Positions 47,636 through 60,648 of a stretch of 64,000 nt of DNA are shown piece by piece. Position 1 is the first letter of the stretch. Every line of letters starts with the position of its first letter. Location: assembly GCA_964036275.1 (NCBI GenBank), contig OZ038433.1, forward strand, positions 41,635,336-41,699,335. The letters are read 5' to 3'. This stretch comes from Litoditis marina (taxonomy: Eukaryota; Nematoda; Chromadorea; Rhabditida; Rhabditidae). The notes beneath the pieces were generated by a model. It worked only from the letters and a program-made list of their open reading frames with translations, made no database searches and was not told the DNA's origin. The translations under genes were made by a program, and so were the position numbers.

Positions 47636-50600
47636 TCAAACTGTGTTGGGAATGAGCGGAGTTCCTTTGGTCGGTTCGTCCCATAGCCAATAGGTTGTGC
47701 ACGGACCTTTGCCCTTGAATATCAATAGTTGTAGTGGTTATTTTCGATAAAACTTACAATCGAGAGGAAATCAACAAATTCCACTAGAATTGAATAGAAT
47801 AGTCACTTGAGCGCAAAGCAAGAGAACATCAGCTGATAGGCACTCTTAAATTACTTTTCTGAACTCTGATAAGTATTTAAATTGATATAGTGCACGGGAC
47901 TGGGAAAACATAATCTGACTAGAATATATGTTTGTGGAGACGCAGCTAAAACACTAGAAGGCCTAGAAAACAGTTGCTGAATACAGTTCCTGGCGAAGAG
48001 TATAATACATGTTACCTTGATAGTGATCACTCCTCTTTCTTCCAGTACCATATGTGGAAACTCTTCGATACAGATGTTGTATGAATGTTCCGTTATCTGA
48101 GGCGCAAAGATAGATAAACAAAAATGTATGCTTTAGTTTCTGAACATGAGTTAATATGCTGCAATTATTTAGTTAATATTTCGAGCAATCAACTACAGGT
48201 TCAGTTTGAATATAATTGAGAACAGAAAAGTGTCTACCTCAAAAAATCCGAAAGCATACTTGTGCCTGAGATATTCTCGAGCGTAATTTCAATACTATAT
48301 TCTCGTCAGTTCGAAGTCTGAATCAACCAACACTCTCTTGCAGACAAGCTGTGGTTCATTTCTTTTGGAATAGCACTTATGATGAATGGAAACATCATAG
48401 AAATGCCCAAAAGTTCAACTTTCATATCATATCATATATACAGAAATCACACATCATTCTCATGTTGTGGTAAAACGTGTTTGATGATTAGAAAACAATC
48501 TGTGTAAGAAATATTCTCTCACTTCTCGTATTTGATTATCTACCTGTATTTTCTCTCACTTCACGTACTTGAATACCTACCTGTATTTTCTCAGCTTCTC
48601 CAGAACTCGCCATTTTACAAGCCATATTGACCGAATCCCCAAATAAGCAGAATCTGAACACAAGACAATGGAATTATATTCCAAAAACGTGATAAGAAGT
48701 TTTGATTCCGAGCGATAGGGTAAACGGGTGGAAATTAGAAACACTTGGCGTGCTGTTTGTTTCATCTACAGGTAGAGGTGTAGATCATATTCTTCATATT
48801 TTTTCTGGCGTAGTGTAATTTGCAGGATTTATCTACTAGTGAGCTCTACCCACCTGTGTTTAACCAGTACGCGAAATATAGTGGTAACTGTGTTTTCTGG
48901 CGCAAACTAAAAATGTTTCTTTGACAATCAGTTTTCTTCCATGTTCAACTAATGATATAATACCTGGGTGCTGTGTTTCCGAGTACACCAGATGCCACCG
49001 CTCCAGAACTTATTCCGAACTTGCAGTGCAACTTGTGGTCTGGCTGACGGGTCGGCACGAATGTCAACATGAACTGAATGAAAAGTTAACTTTTCATTTT
49101 ATCTGGAGAACTTTAGGTTGGATATCACACAAATTTCATCATTCTAAACATTTTCAAATTTTCTTGTCGATACCACAGTTAACGCAAGAAAACTTATTAG
49201 GATTGACTAGGTCCCAGCCGTGAAATTTAGAGTAAAATTTAATTACTCTGTCACTTTCCGAAAAAAAATTTGCGCGCAACTCGAGTTCCGAGCAGCTCTT
49301 TCGTGAGCATTGTTTCTCGTGCGTACATGTTTTACGTCATTGCATTTCGGTGCAGCAGTTAAGTGGATGTACCGTTCTACCTTTCTCATCTGTAGTGACA
49401 GCTTGCAGACATCCTCCAAATGTTCGTGTTTCGGTGTGGCGGGGATGCCTCCCACGAGTAGATAGGCGTCGCCCACGTTCTCGAGCTGAGAGCGAAGGGG
49501 ATTAGAAAAGAGAAGAAAGGTTCATGATTATTATATTTTCAGGAAGTTCTCAGAATCAAACGCTACTGATGGTAATGTTTGAAGCTTTGAGGTTTGTTTG
49601 AGTTTGTGACTCTCGAGTCCCACTCGTTACACGAAGATCAGCGATATACCAGTGACTAGATGCAGGTGGTCAAGATTTTGTATTCACAATTCTAGTTCCG
49701 TTGATTCTGCAACAGGCTGTGAGTTATACACAGAACCTAAATTCGCAAAAAAATACCTTCAGTACATTGTGTTGTTGTACAATATTATCGAACGACGTGT
49801 ACAGCTGATTCAGAATCTCGATTATCTGAAATTGGAGGGGGACCATGTGAAGCAATCTCAACGCTTCAGTCTATCAAACTTTGACACATTTTTCAATTGC
49901 AGTTTAACGTCGGGATTGATCCACATAATGGTCCTACTTTAAAAGGTGTGAGTACGTATGCTAGGAAAAACACAACACGCAACTCAGATAGGAAATATTC
50001 TGAATAAGGAACACAGCTTACAATCTTATATGTGGTGAACAATCAAAAAACATCACTATAAATAACATTCACAAGCACATTGTCGTGGTGCGTAAAAAAA
50101 GAGAGACGTACTTATTGCAACCTATACTGCTTCAATTCAGTGTGACTTTCCTACGAACACATGACGAGACTTAAGTTCACGAGCGTAAAACGTGCATGTG
50201 CTATGCAGAATTCACCTTCTCTGAAAGTGTGAAACACATTTTCGGTGATTATTTCACGTACATCAATTGACCTCATTGTAGAATCTTTCCAGACTCACAT
50301 GTTCGGGAATGCTTGACTCGCACATTTTCGTGAATTCACAGATGTCGACGACCAAGATGGAGACCGAGCTGTGCAGCTCCGGCTTCACTTTCTGCCCGTC
50401 CCGCAGCGCATCGGCTATTGATCTTAAAAAATCGATGGTGAAATCAAAGGGGGGCTAATGTGATCGCTAAAACAACTTATAAATGTGCGCTCTCGTATAC
50501 ATTGAGTTGTCGAGGAGTCAAGCATTTCTGCCTGGTGTGAAATATTATCCTCACCAGTAGGGAAAAATTATGCGTTCGAATTACATAAGTACGCTATAAA

Positions 50601-53600
50601 ATGCTTTTCAGTCAAGAATTGTATAGCATAGTGTTTTTGATGGGTTATCTCCAATCTGCTCTGAGACTCAGTATCAGCGTTTGGCAAGTTGTTCTCAAAA
50701 GTTTTTGTTCAAAAGTTCAAAAGCAAAAGGAAGCACTTTGGTAGGACTTGATATAGTAGATTCTCCGTTTTTTGTTGCAAGTTCTCCAGCTCCTGCGTTC
50801 GTTCGGCCACAATTTCTTCGAGATTAGCCGAGTATTCATCGATCATTTGAATCATCTGGTCAATCAACGTTCCCTTGGCACTAAAATAATCTAATGTAGT
50901 TATTAGTCGAAGATAGGGGTAGTGATTGGTGCGATTCGTTTGGTCGGTATGTGGTCGCAGATCCAAGTTGTGGTTGCTCACATCCTAATATTATAACTTT
51001 TGACGATCTGATTATATGCGCTTCAGCAAGCCAGAAACGACTATACTCTTGTGATTGTAGTTTGATATTTTTGTGGTTCAGTCGTAATTCAAAAATTAAA
51101 GTATTTGAATGGTTTCAGACCACTAAATTTGTGAACCCTGCGTAGATTCTCTGCACGAAACGTACTCTTTTCCGAACTCCCTGGCGACAGCGTCCGTCAC
51201 TTTGAAAAGGGCAGGACGAGTCTCTGGTCGATGTTGCCAGCACTGAAACCAAGGAGAAGGGTAGAAAAAGACTGCTTCCAGACTCGAAAAGTGTATTGTG
51301 TTGATATTTACAGATAACTATTTGAAGTTTACTTGTAAACTAACTTGTAACTCGTGAACTGTAAACTCAGGCTTCAATAAAGTTGAAAAGGAGCACTGAT
51401 GGAGAGAGAGAAAAAAGGAAGGGGAGAGAAAGAGAAATGCAAGTTTTCTTTTGAATCATGCTCCTGCTGTGTACGGTACCTGATGAATGATGGATATCAT
51501 CCTCATTGTGTAGTCCGCTGGTTCGGGCACGAACGGTCTCATTGGATTAGCCAACGTGCTATCGCAAATACTGTCGATCAGTTCTGAAAACCAAGTGTTA
51601 TGCTTTGTTTGTAGCTTAAAGTTTGCTCCTGCTGTTTTTTAATCTCAATGTGAATGTCAGGCTGTGCGGGCAGAGAAACATTGAACTCATAGTAAGTCGC
51701 GAGCGCAAGGAAGAGGATCCATCCGAAGTGGAACTACTTCCAATAGAGAACAAACTCAGATTCATAGTTATGAAAACTTTTTCGCTTTTTTGTTTCTGTT
51801 ACATCTTTTAGAATTCTTCGTAAGCTAAGGTGACAGCGAATTCAGTTCAATAGACTTCACGATCGAGAAAACCTATGTCATACGATTCGTTCGCATTTCA
51901 GTTCTCCAAGTTCAAGTTTTTCTAACACCTCGTGGATTTGATATAACCGTAACTGATTGGATAGAAAAAAATGTTCTGATTTGTCACATGGAATCGGAAA
52001 TTAAACGTGAGAAACAGAACAAAAACAGACCATGAAAGTGTTTTCTACATTGACATCATGTTAAAGCCTACCCTCGAGTGGCTGGGCCTTTTCTCTGAAT
52101 GGCCGTCTGTAGAACAGAATCTGGTAGATGACCATTCCGATTTGGTACATGTCGCCCGTGGCCGTTTCTTGAATCGAATATCGATTCTTCGTCTTCGCCA
52201 AAACCTCCAAATATTCCGGAGGCCATTGCAAATAATCTAAAATAAAGTATAAAAAGTGAACAAATCTTCGTTGTAGTTTGATCCCGACACACGTCATAAT
52301 CGTTGCGTTCCGACGAAACATCAGCGGGGAGCGAATAAATTTTTTTCATCGATCTGAGAGATGTCCTGGAAGTTTTCCGAAGAGTTGGAGGCTAGCAACA
52401 TCGTTCAACTCACAGCGAGAACCCAGGAAACGAAAGAGAACTAACCTCTACTGATGCTCTCCATCTCTTGTAGATGGGTTGGTTTCAGCTCTTTGTGTTC
52501 CATCTGAAAACTACAACATAATGTGGACGCTAAGGTTCCAAGTTGAAAACAAATGTTTGAATGGCCGAAAAGTATGACAACAATTTTATGAACTGTTCAA
52601 TCGACAAGCTATTGAACATCGAGAGATAAAGGTCTCACACTATTTCAACTTACAATAATGTTGCAGTTGTCAGTTAAACGATTGAAAATAATGACATTCA
52701 ATTCAATCGTGACTCTCGAGCAAACGAAGCTATCAAGAAAAAATTCTAGCCGCCGTGCCGCGGTGCCGCGGTCCGTGGCGAACCTCATGAGCTGGCCACA
52801 GAGTTCACCACTGTCTAGCTCCACCCACTCAAAAGTCTCTGTACGTGGAAATATAAAAGTGTACACATAAAGTAACATAGAATAGAAACTGTTGCCGTCA
52901 GAAAATGTTAATGATAACACAAAACGAGCTCGCCTTGTGTCTGATAATCTCGTTCAATCCAAAATCAGTCAGTTTTACCACCCAATAGCTGTCGACCACA
53001 CAATTCGAGAGAAAAAGAGCACCGTGTGCCTTGAAGCTGCTCTGATGAATGTACTGCAGCCCCTGTAAAGTTTGGAATGTAACAAAAACCAATAGATTAA
53101 TCATGTGAAACGTGAAGAAGGGATGGTTTCGAGCAAATATGCACGTTTCAGGGCTGGAAGGTTTTTAGGATTATACGAGTTACATTTTCTCTCGTCACTC
53201 GCACTTCACATTTGTATCTCGGCAAGTGATTCAACGAATCAATGAATCAGAATCTGTGCAACGTCTTTCGACCTCTCAAATTTGATGAATTTAACAATTC
53301 TAACAAGATACTAGCAACACTATTTCACATGATGTCATTTCCACGTCATTTCATGTACAAAAACTGTAGTTTGATTGGAAAACCCAAACATTGAGTATGT
53401 GTTTGATGAACGTCGATTGGAAGTTCCTGCCCAATCGTTGTCCGCCGGCGAAAAGTACGTCCTCCAGACTCCTTCTCACGCAGTACGTCCACAGCACCAG
53501 CAGCTCAGAGTTCTGATTGAACGAGATGCCGTGGAACACGTTCACGTTCGTGTGCGTCAGGTATTTCAGCTGAAAAATGAGATGAGAAATGATGGTAATA

Positions 53601-56600
53601 GATATTTGTAGGCAAATGACAGTAGCTGTAATCTCTTTTCCTTCCCGGAATGGAGAAGTGTGCGAAAAATGGGAACCCATATTGGCACTGTTTCCAATTG
53701 ACTCATGCCCGTTTCAATTCTGTTGCACTTTGTAGTCTGGTCATCGCCCACTCAGTATTGACCCGTTTTATCATAGTTTGTACAAACTAACCAAAAGTAG
53801 GTAGAAACACATACCTGATTCAGTCGGATCATCTCGTCTCTGCTGAAGTTGATAGCTCGTTTTTGCTCGAACCTGTGCACAAACACCTGGAATATAAAAC
53901 TAACGTCGAAGCCGTTACGAACTTCATTGGCCAATTGGATGTTAATTTTCTGAGTGCTCAGACAGAACCTAGGTAGTTAGAGGGGGACATAAGGCTTGAA
54001 GAATCGCCAGTTTTTGAGTCTTCAATGCGGTAAAATGGCGGTTTAGAGTGGATATAATTTATTTTAGACTGAACAATGAAAACTAGCGAGAAAATAAGAT
54101 CTAAATCCAGGTATTTTCTCACTTTTTGTTGAAAGATAAAGAATTTCTGCTTTTAGAATATGGGACTTAGTCCGGAGTTCCTTACCACAAGACTTGGTAC
54201 CAGATTTTTAACGGCTAAGTCCCATTAGAATTGTCATAGTGTGAGACCTTGCCGGCCGCACACTCGCGTAGCGTCGAGAAGGCAAGACTTTGAGAAAACT
54301 GGCACAATTTCTAGGACTTGTTTTCTCGTTTCACGTGATGCTACGATTACTTTTAGTCATCATGTACCTTACTGTTCCCAACATAGGCGTGTTTATCATC
54401 ATCATCTGCCGTTGAGCCCTTGGAACTACTGGCAGTGGAGACGCGGCGGTACCCCGGGTGCTGGAACCACATTATCCGAGCATTATATGATCTGTGTCAT
54501 TAGGAAGCTCTCAACATTCTGAACAAATATGATAGTTAGATTTAGAATACTGCCTACCATTCATTGCACAACACTCATGCTCTTTTCACATAACTTTCAC
54601 CTACATGAGTGCACTCGACTCGATTATAACTGCAATAGAAGTTTTTGTTTCATTCAGACATAAACGTGGAGCGTACGTCACGTTCCAATGTGAAGTTGAG
54701 TCGTTCGTGGGCAACTCGCCAGGGCATTCGACGCAGCTCTCGTTCTTTTCTGAAAATAGTATATTCCGAACAATTCATGAGGTAATCTCAGAAAACGGCT
54801 GATCAGTTCAATTCGATAGATGGCTCTAATATACCATGTTTAGCTATACTATGGATAAAAAACATCCCACAAACTAACGTACAGGTCGTTAATGTGACAT
54901 CTCGCCGGAATTAGGAAATTACTTTTCTTTGTGAAGTAAACATCTTTTTAGGTACAAAAAGCCTCTACCGATTATCTTGTTCCACATCGAACCGAACCGA
55001 TTATCTACAGTTAGTCAAATCTATTCAAAAGTGAAACGTGTCCAAAAATCACAATTATAAAAGTAGTGTTTCACGTTTCGCCTTTAAAGTTCCATGTTTC
55101 ACGACAATTCGTTCACTTCGAGCACAACTCACATCTGATAATAGCCGAATATGAGGAACAGTATAACCAGCAGAACCAGTGGAAGTCCGGCGATGAGAAA
55201 TAGGTGCTTCTTGCTACAGAATTCTCCATCAAAACCACAAATCGGGAAGTTTGGGGGGGCCTCCATCAGAGTCTCGTTTGTGAACGGCGTGGGAAGGAGG
55301 GACTGAGATCAAACACATCAATCCTGACAACATCATCGACTCGCGATTGCATACAGAAGATGAACTCTGATTTGAAGTTTGATCTGCATTCATGCACTGC
55401 GAAAATTTACCATAATGACATTTGGTCGGATTATTCATAGGAAGAGTGACGTATTCTTGAATGAACGTGAAACATTTCATGCAAATGGCCACGTTAACTA
55501 TATTGCATCAGTGTTAATTAATACGTCAGTCTCTAGTTGGTTTCCGATCTTCTTTGAGGAAACGTTCCAGCATTCAGCAGTTACGCGTGTTTCTGTCTGA
55601 CTCACGTGCCAGACACAATCCGACGTGGTACAATTATCGTTCGACGGTTCGATTCGCCCGGCTATTACTGGTTTTCCATCCAGATAAGCGTAGATATGGA
55701 AGAACAGTTGTCTCTCGCCTTGCGGGGTGATGAACAGAGGACCCGAGAAACCTAAAAAATGTCGATTATGCGGACCAATGCCGTTGCATCGGTCCTTTGA
55801 ACTGCAATTGAAAAACGTATTTGAAGGTCCGAACGTTGAGATTGGTAAACATAATCGTCCTTCTATAAACCCAAGAAAAACTCTTATAGAGGTTTCTTAA
55901 AATACGATCACTACTTTTCTCAAAATGAGAACCCATCATAATTACCAATTGAGGATTTTGCTCAGACACATTTCCGCATGATTTTTTTGCGATCCACAAA
56001 AGCGAAAGTGCGCGCAGGTCCCCGAAACCGCAGACAGACTGAGACTGCGTCTCTCTGACCTGTGGGTATTGTCCACATTGGCTGGGTATTGTCCACATTC
56101 TCTTATCTGCTGTTTTTTCTGTGGAAATGGAGAATGTAAGTATTGAAAAGACCATTTACATTGGATAGTGTTGGACACGTTCCACGTGATCTTTTGTTGG
56201 AAACTAACCATGACTTAGATGTGTAACCAAGTCGTTCCAGATCACACTGGTTTTCTTGGTTCCTTTATCGATTGAGGCCAGCATGTTCATGGCATCACAC
56301 AACATCAGATGTCTCTCCATTTCTGTTGTCAGCTGAACAGAACAGATTCGAATTGAAAAGAGAATTTTTTATCGATTTTAGTCGAATTGTTAGATACAAC
56401 AAAAACAAAACAGGTTCGAAAATACTTCAAAATGTGAAGCGCAATACATAAGTTACTATTCACTTATAACATAGTAGCAACCTTGGTATCGAATGTAAGC
56501 TATGATAGGCTAACGGCGAAACAGAAGAGGCACGACAAACTTTGAGTTGCTTCAAAACATCAGAAATTGTGCATTTCAAAGCGATGTCTACCTGTTCACT

Positions 56601-59600
56601 TTCCTGCAACTTACCTTCAAGTTTCGTGAAGAAGCCCACTTTTTCATTTTGACAGTATTTGGATGGATTGATTGAAACTGAAAAACAGAAAGAGAAAAAT
56701 GATAGGTTGTTGCAATCAAATACACTCCTTGGTACTCTGAAAAGGATAAGTTTGAGGGACTTACGAAAAATATGTTTTTCAGAAACTTGAGCTTCGAAAG
56801 ATAGTTGGAAGGATCGGATTGAATAATGGCCTTTGATAAGTGTTCGTATAAACGACGGACCAGTAGTCTGAAGTAGAAATTTTACATTTAAAAGTTTGAT
56901 TTGATATCGAATTTAATTTTCCAAGAGAAAAACACGCTATAATGAACAAGTTTTTTCTGTTCAGTCTCTTTTTCTTTTTGGTTTTTCATGCTGCCTTAGG
57001 AGACAAATAGAGGATAACAATCTGATGTAATATTTTCATAAAATGCTTCCTACAGTATAGTAGCAACATTTCCAGTTGCTTTCATTCACGTGAATGCTAT
57101 CATAAAACTGTACTACAATCTTTTTCATTCCTACTGAGACTTCTACAGTAGGATTTCGAAACTTCCAAGCCGTTTTGCTCACTTACTTTTAATCTGAGAA
57201 GTTGAGGATTTTCGTATACGAGAGCATTTCACATGAACTACATTTTCAGCTTCACAACAGCCTTCGGAATGTTTGTAAGGTTTCTGTAGGAGTCTCAGTA
57301 GGAATGGTGTGAACCATATATAACTAAAGCTCGATTGGAGATGTGACTATGGCCATTCTGTCAACTCGAAGTAGTGTTTCAAAAACAGAAACCTAATCTT
57401 AGCAAAGTTTACCATAAACCATTTCCACAATATAATGTACGCAGAAAATTTACGCTGTTTCTGCTAGAGAATGATAGAGTGAGTCATAAACCAAAAATCA
57501 AACATTTTTCCGTGATCTACAGCTAACAAAAGAAGACAAAATGAATCTAACCTCTCCGTCTCTATGAAAATCATGATAAATTCTTGAGGCCTGTCCACAG
57601 TTTCAAGGTGATTCAAGAGAAATTCTCCGAATTCATTGATGGAACAAAGGGCAATAATTACTGGAAAAGTCAGGATAATTTTGATTGGCCCGACAGACAG
57701 TTCCCAGTTCGCAATTTCTATTGTAGTGAGAGGCACAAGTTTGCCGGTTTGCGACCTTATTGGTCCCCATGCTCTCTCGCATCAGAAATTGCACGCATAT
57801 AATCATAATAAATAGCTAAATACTACTGACTAAAGCTTCGACAACAGCATACGCGCAATTTGAAATTATCTACTTCATATCTACTTTGTAAAAAAAACAT
57901 GTTCATGAAATTTATCATTGTTATATGTTTTCTCTCAAACCTACCTCTCGTATTACTCCTAATACGTTCTTGCCAATGATATTCTCCTAGCTTCACAGAA
58001 ACTGTCACGTTCACAGTAGTTTTCTTCACAACCTCGTGTCGAATCACCGTGGCCAGCTCAGAAAACTGAGAAGAATGTATGATACCAATCTGAAACCTTT
58101 CAATAAGTTGTACACAGATGAGAAACCGAATGTGTAGAGATGAAACACGTTTCCGTTATAGTGCTTTCTATCGTTACTATAAATCTGATCCTCATCTGGC
58201 CCCATTTATATCTGATGTGTACTTTGCTCGCTATGGTTTTCGTTTTCACATCAACCCATTATGGGAACCACTTCCACCTCGTAAATAGACATGTCGTTCA
58301 TTTCTAAATCAGTTTTCTCCTCAAATTAATGCAATTCTATGTATTGCTCTCTGTTTTACTAGCCTTAAACATCAATTCATATGTTATCAATTTGTCTCTC
58401 ACTTGATTGTTATACAGTGTATTGATAAACTCATTATTATGAAAAAAAAAAACATAAAACATTTTATCACACTTCAGTTATTTAGTTTGAAGATGGAGTT
58501 CACGTAGCTTTGCCAGTTTCGAATTGAAACGTTTCCACTTCATACAACTAATCAATTCTGTTGATACGGTTGGATAATTATGTTGTCAAGTTTTTTGAGT
58601 TGACTAAAAGTGAATTTCGTTGAAACAAATTTTTTCAATGAAACAAATTGAGATTTCATATTAGTAGGAATGAAATAACAACACAAGCTGCATGCACGTG
58701 CAGTAGGAATGCACGCTGTTGGAGCAAAAAGAAAGCAAAGTTATTTGGGTTACTGTACTGCAACAATCCTGAATCTTCCACAGTTTGGTTGTTTCATAAT
58801 ATCTACAAATCTTGCTTCACAGCTTCAATTGTGGTATTTCTGGCGATGTTCACCTGTCGCCAGCCCATATCTCGCAACAGCGCGAGAATTCCCGCTGCGT
58901 ATCCCACGTGTGAATTGTATTGAATGGAAATAGTTGTCTTTTCTCTTTCCGTTGTAGAGTGAAGACTGGGCGAGATGTACAGTTTGTTCCAACGAAAAGC
59001 CAAACGGGATATGGTTTGAGACTCTGGAAATGATAACCTAAAAAAGGATAGATGGTTCGATTTCTCATACTCTCTTCTGTTTTTTCTTTCTCACTTCGTA
59101 AATGGATATCAACTCCAAAGCTGGTGTTGTTGTTCCAGCACACCACCAGAAGACTTTTGGATGGAATCTTTCTTCCATAAACATTATTTATTCAATGCAC
59201 TACGACGTGCGCTAAACCAAAAAGAAAACCAGACATAAAATTCCTTGAAATACAAATGATCAAAGAAGAAGAACATTGTAAAATATATAAAGGAGCAACT
59301 TCGAACAATAGTCAGGGAGGTACACGTGTAGAATTATAGAAAATACTTCTGCAAAGTCCGCTAACTATACACACAGTTATATGTGGTATATGATTATGAT
59401 GATTTAGAAAATCAGTGTTTTGCCAATCGAAGCTACATGATCATTATGAGAAAGTAAGGGCAGCAGAAAAGAATGCCGAAAATTGCTGACCTTATCAATA
59501 ACACAATCGAATGCACTGAAAGTTTCGTGTCATACTGTAGGAGTCTCAGTTGAACTGAAAAAAAAACTATACACTCTACCTTCATCGCAATATGCCCCAG

Positions 59601-60648
59601 TGAACACATCTGCTGTGTACTTGTAGTGCAATTGGGCCGCATTCTCAACCCCATTGAACTGGTCACAGGCGGGCAGGGTTATCAGACTGAAACACCAGAC
59701 GTTGTATATAGTTCGTTTAATCCATGACTTTTTACAGTATTCTTTCCGAAATTCAAACGCATTTATCTAATCAACAAACAGAATTTTGGATTCACTGTTC
59801 CCTATGCTTGTAGTACCCAAAGTGGAAAACGAAATCACAAAGTTCATACTATGTGCAACACCTACAAGATATGATAAATCCTCTTAAAAGTTTTATATTC
59901 TTACTGTAGAGGGCTATTCTTTCGTGAAACAGACTATAATAATCCCTCTAGAATATATCAATTCCATACAGCAACCCCTCTCAGAACAGCATAGTTATAG
60001 CAATCCCTCTAAAAGCTCATGAGACACCATATGAGGTATATCACGAACTTCTCATTAGATTCTTTTGATTGCTATGCTACAACATTAAAAGTTCACGAGT
60101 AGCTCATGCAGTGTTCATGGGAATCTCTTGAGAAACGCATATGAGTTTCTCATGAGGCGTTCGCAACGTCGCCAGGGTACTTATGCTAGAACATCCAGAC
60201 ACCTTCGTCCCATCCTGCGTCTCTCGTCTTGCCCACTATTTCGCGACACTCCTATGTTTAAGAAGAAACATTTGGGATGGTAAGTTCGGATTGTTCATGA
60301 ATACAGTCTCAGCACAATTTTTCTTTCAGAGCCCAATTAGTTTTTTGAGTTGTCTGAATCTCTTAAACATAATCCACGACTTTTAGAAGAACTAGTTGGC
60401 TCTCTAAAAGTGCTCAATCTAACAAGAGCTCCAGTGAGGCTCCGCGAGCAAAAGACATATAGTTATCGAAACACCCAATTTGGTGTTTATTCTCACTTGA
60501 TGGTTCGATTATCGACACAAAGTGCAAGTACTTTTTCTTCTTCTTCAGAATCAGAGACTAGATGTCCCACACGCAACATGGCAATACATGTGAATGGTAA
60601 AAACAGTAGGAGAAAAAGAGGACAGCTTAGTTTCCACAAACCAGTCAT
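47636..60648 (-). CDS. Transmembrane receptor guanylyl cyclase
   Basis: Exons (- order): 60648-60497, 59686-59580, 59023-58821, 58065-57945, 57660-57552, 56867-56765, 56677-56615, 56332-56209, 55751-55606, 55302-55133, 54749-54677, 54460-54368, 53886-53815, 53569-53390, 53062-52934, 52503-52446, 52236-52072, 51583-51480, 51242-51166, 50880-50737, 50422-50299, 49825-49757, 49485-49381, 49073-48964, 48653-48581, 48096-48016, 47713-47636; 1,010 aa. It makes cGMP from GTP at the plasma membrane. Signal peptide 1-23, ANF-type ligand domain 24-405 (LRVGHL, FTGAYCDE, GILALLRDMGW), TM 410-431, kinase-homology domain with NCVVDSYWVVKLTDFGL (no catalytic role expected), coiled linker 750-797, cyclase 799-990. 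Metal Asp824 and Asp868, guanine-binding Glu864 and Cys936, and Asn943 are present; Lys947 replaces the usual Arg. Exon 15 ends at a GC donor or a GT donor 15 bases later. The start follows TTGCAG by three bases. Confidence 0.93.
48517..48600. repeat. Duplicated splice-donor segment
   Basis: TACCTGTATTTTCTC and the adjoining CACTTCTCGTATTTGA/CACTTCACGTACTTGA occur twice in tandem at the donor of cyclase exon 25, so a second AG|GTAGATA-like donor lies about 40 bases downstream of the used one. Confidence 0.6.
49825..49943. mobile_element. Diverged MITE-A copy
   Basis: GGGGGACCATGTGAAGCAAT at the left, ATTGATCCACATAATGGTCC at the right and TTTTTCAATTGCAGTTTAA in the centre match MITE-A with many changes. 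Its left edge touches the acceptor of cyclase exon 22. Confidence 0.6.
52730..52846 (-). other. Open GC-rich segment in a cyclase intron
   Basis: Reads ETFEWVELDSGELCGQ, then MRFATDRGTAARRLEF, after a TACAG acceptor. It lies exactly where kinase-homology exons 15 and 16 join, but its phase does not fit either neighbour with a normal-length intron. It may be an alternative exon or non-coding. Confidence 0.25.
55752..55864. mobile_element. Diverged MITE-A copy
   Basis: GATTATGCGGACCAATG on the left, CATCGGTCCTTTGAACTGCA in the arm and TAAACATAATCGTCCTTCT on the right. It abuts the acceptor of cyclase exon 9. Confidence 0.65.
57126..57308. repeat. Inverted CATTCCTACTGAGAC element
   Basis: CATTCCTACTGAGACTTCTA at the left and GTAGGAGTCTCAGTAGGAAT at the right are inverse copies ~180 bp apart. 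It is of the same family as 16,798-16,992 and lies in cyclase intron 5. Confidence 0.65.
59993..60174. repeat. CATGAG-rich TIR element, copy 2
   Basis: Begins TATAGCAATCCCTCTAAAAG and ends CGTTCGCAACGTCGCC; the interior repeats CTCATGAG. It is followed directly by a half copy of the CCTGCGTCTCTCG repeat (60,180-60,250). Confidence 0.65.

Noticed and set aside
56592..56614. Extension of cyclase exon 7 to a second GT donor
   Set aside because: A different reading frame with the consensus donor AAG|GTAAGT at 56,615 joins both neighbours in phase 0 and gives a better ligand-domain sequence.
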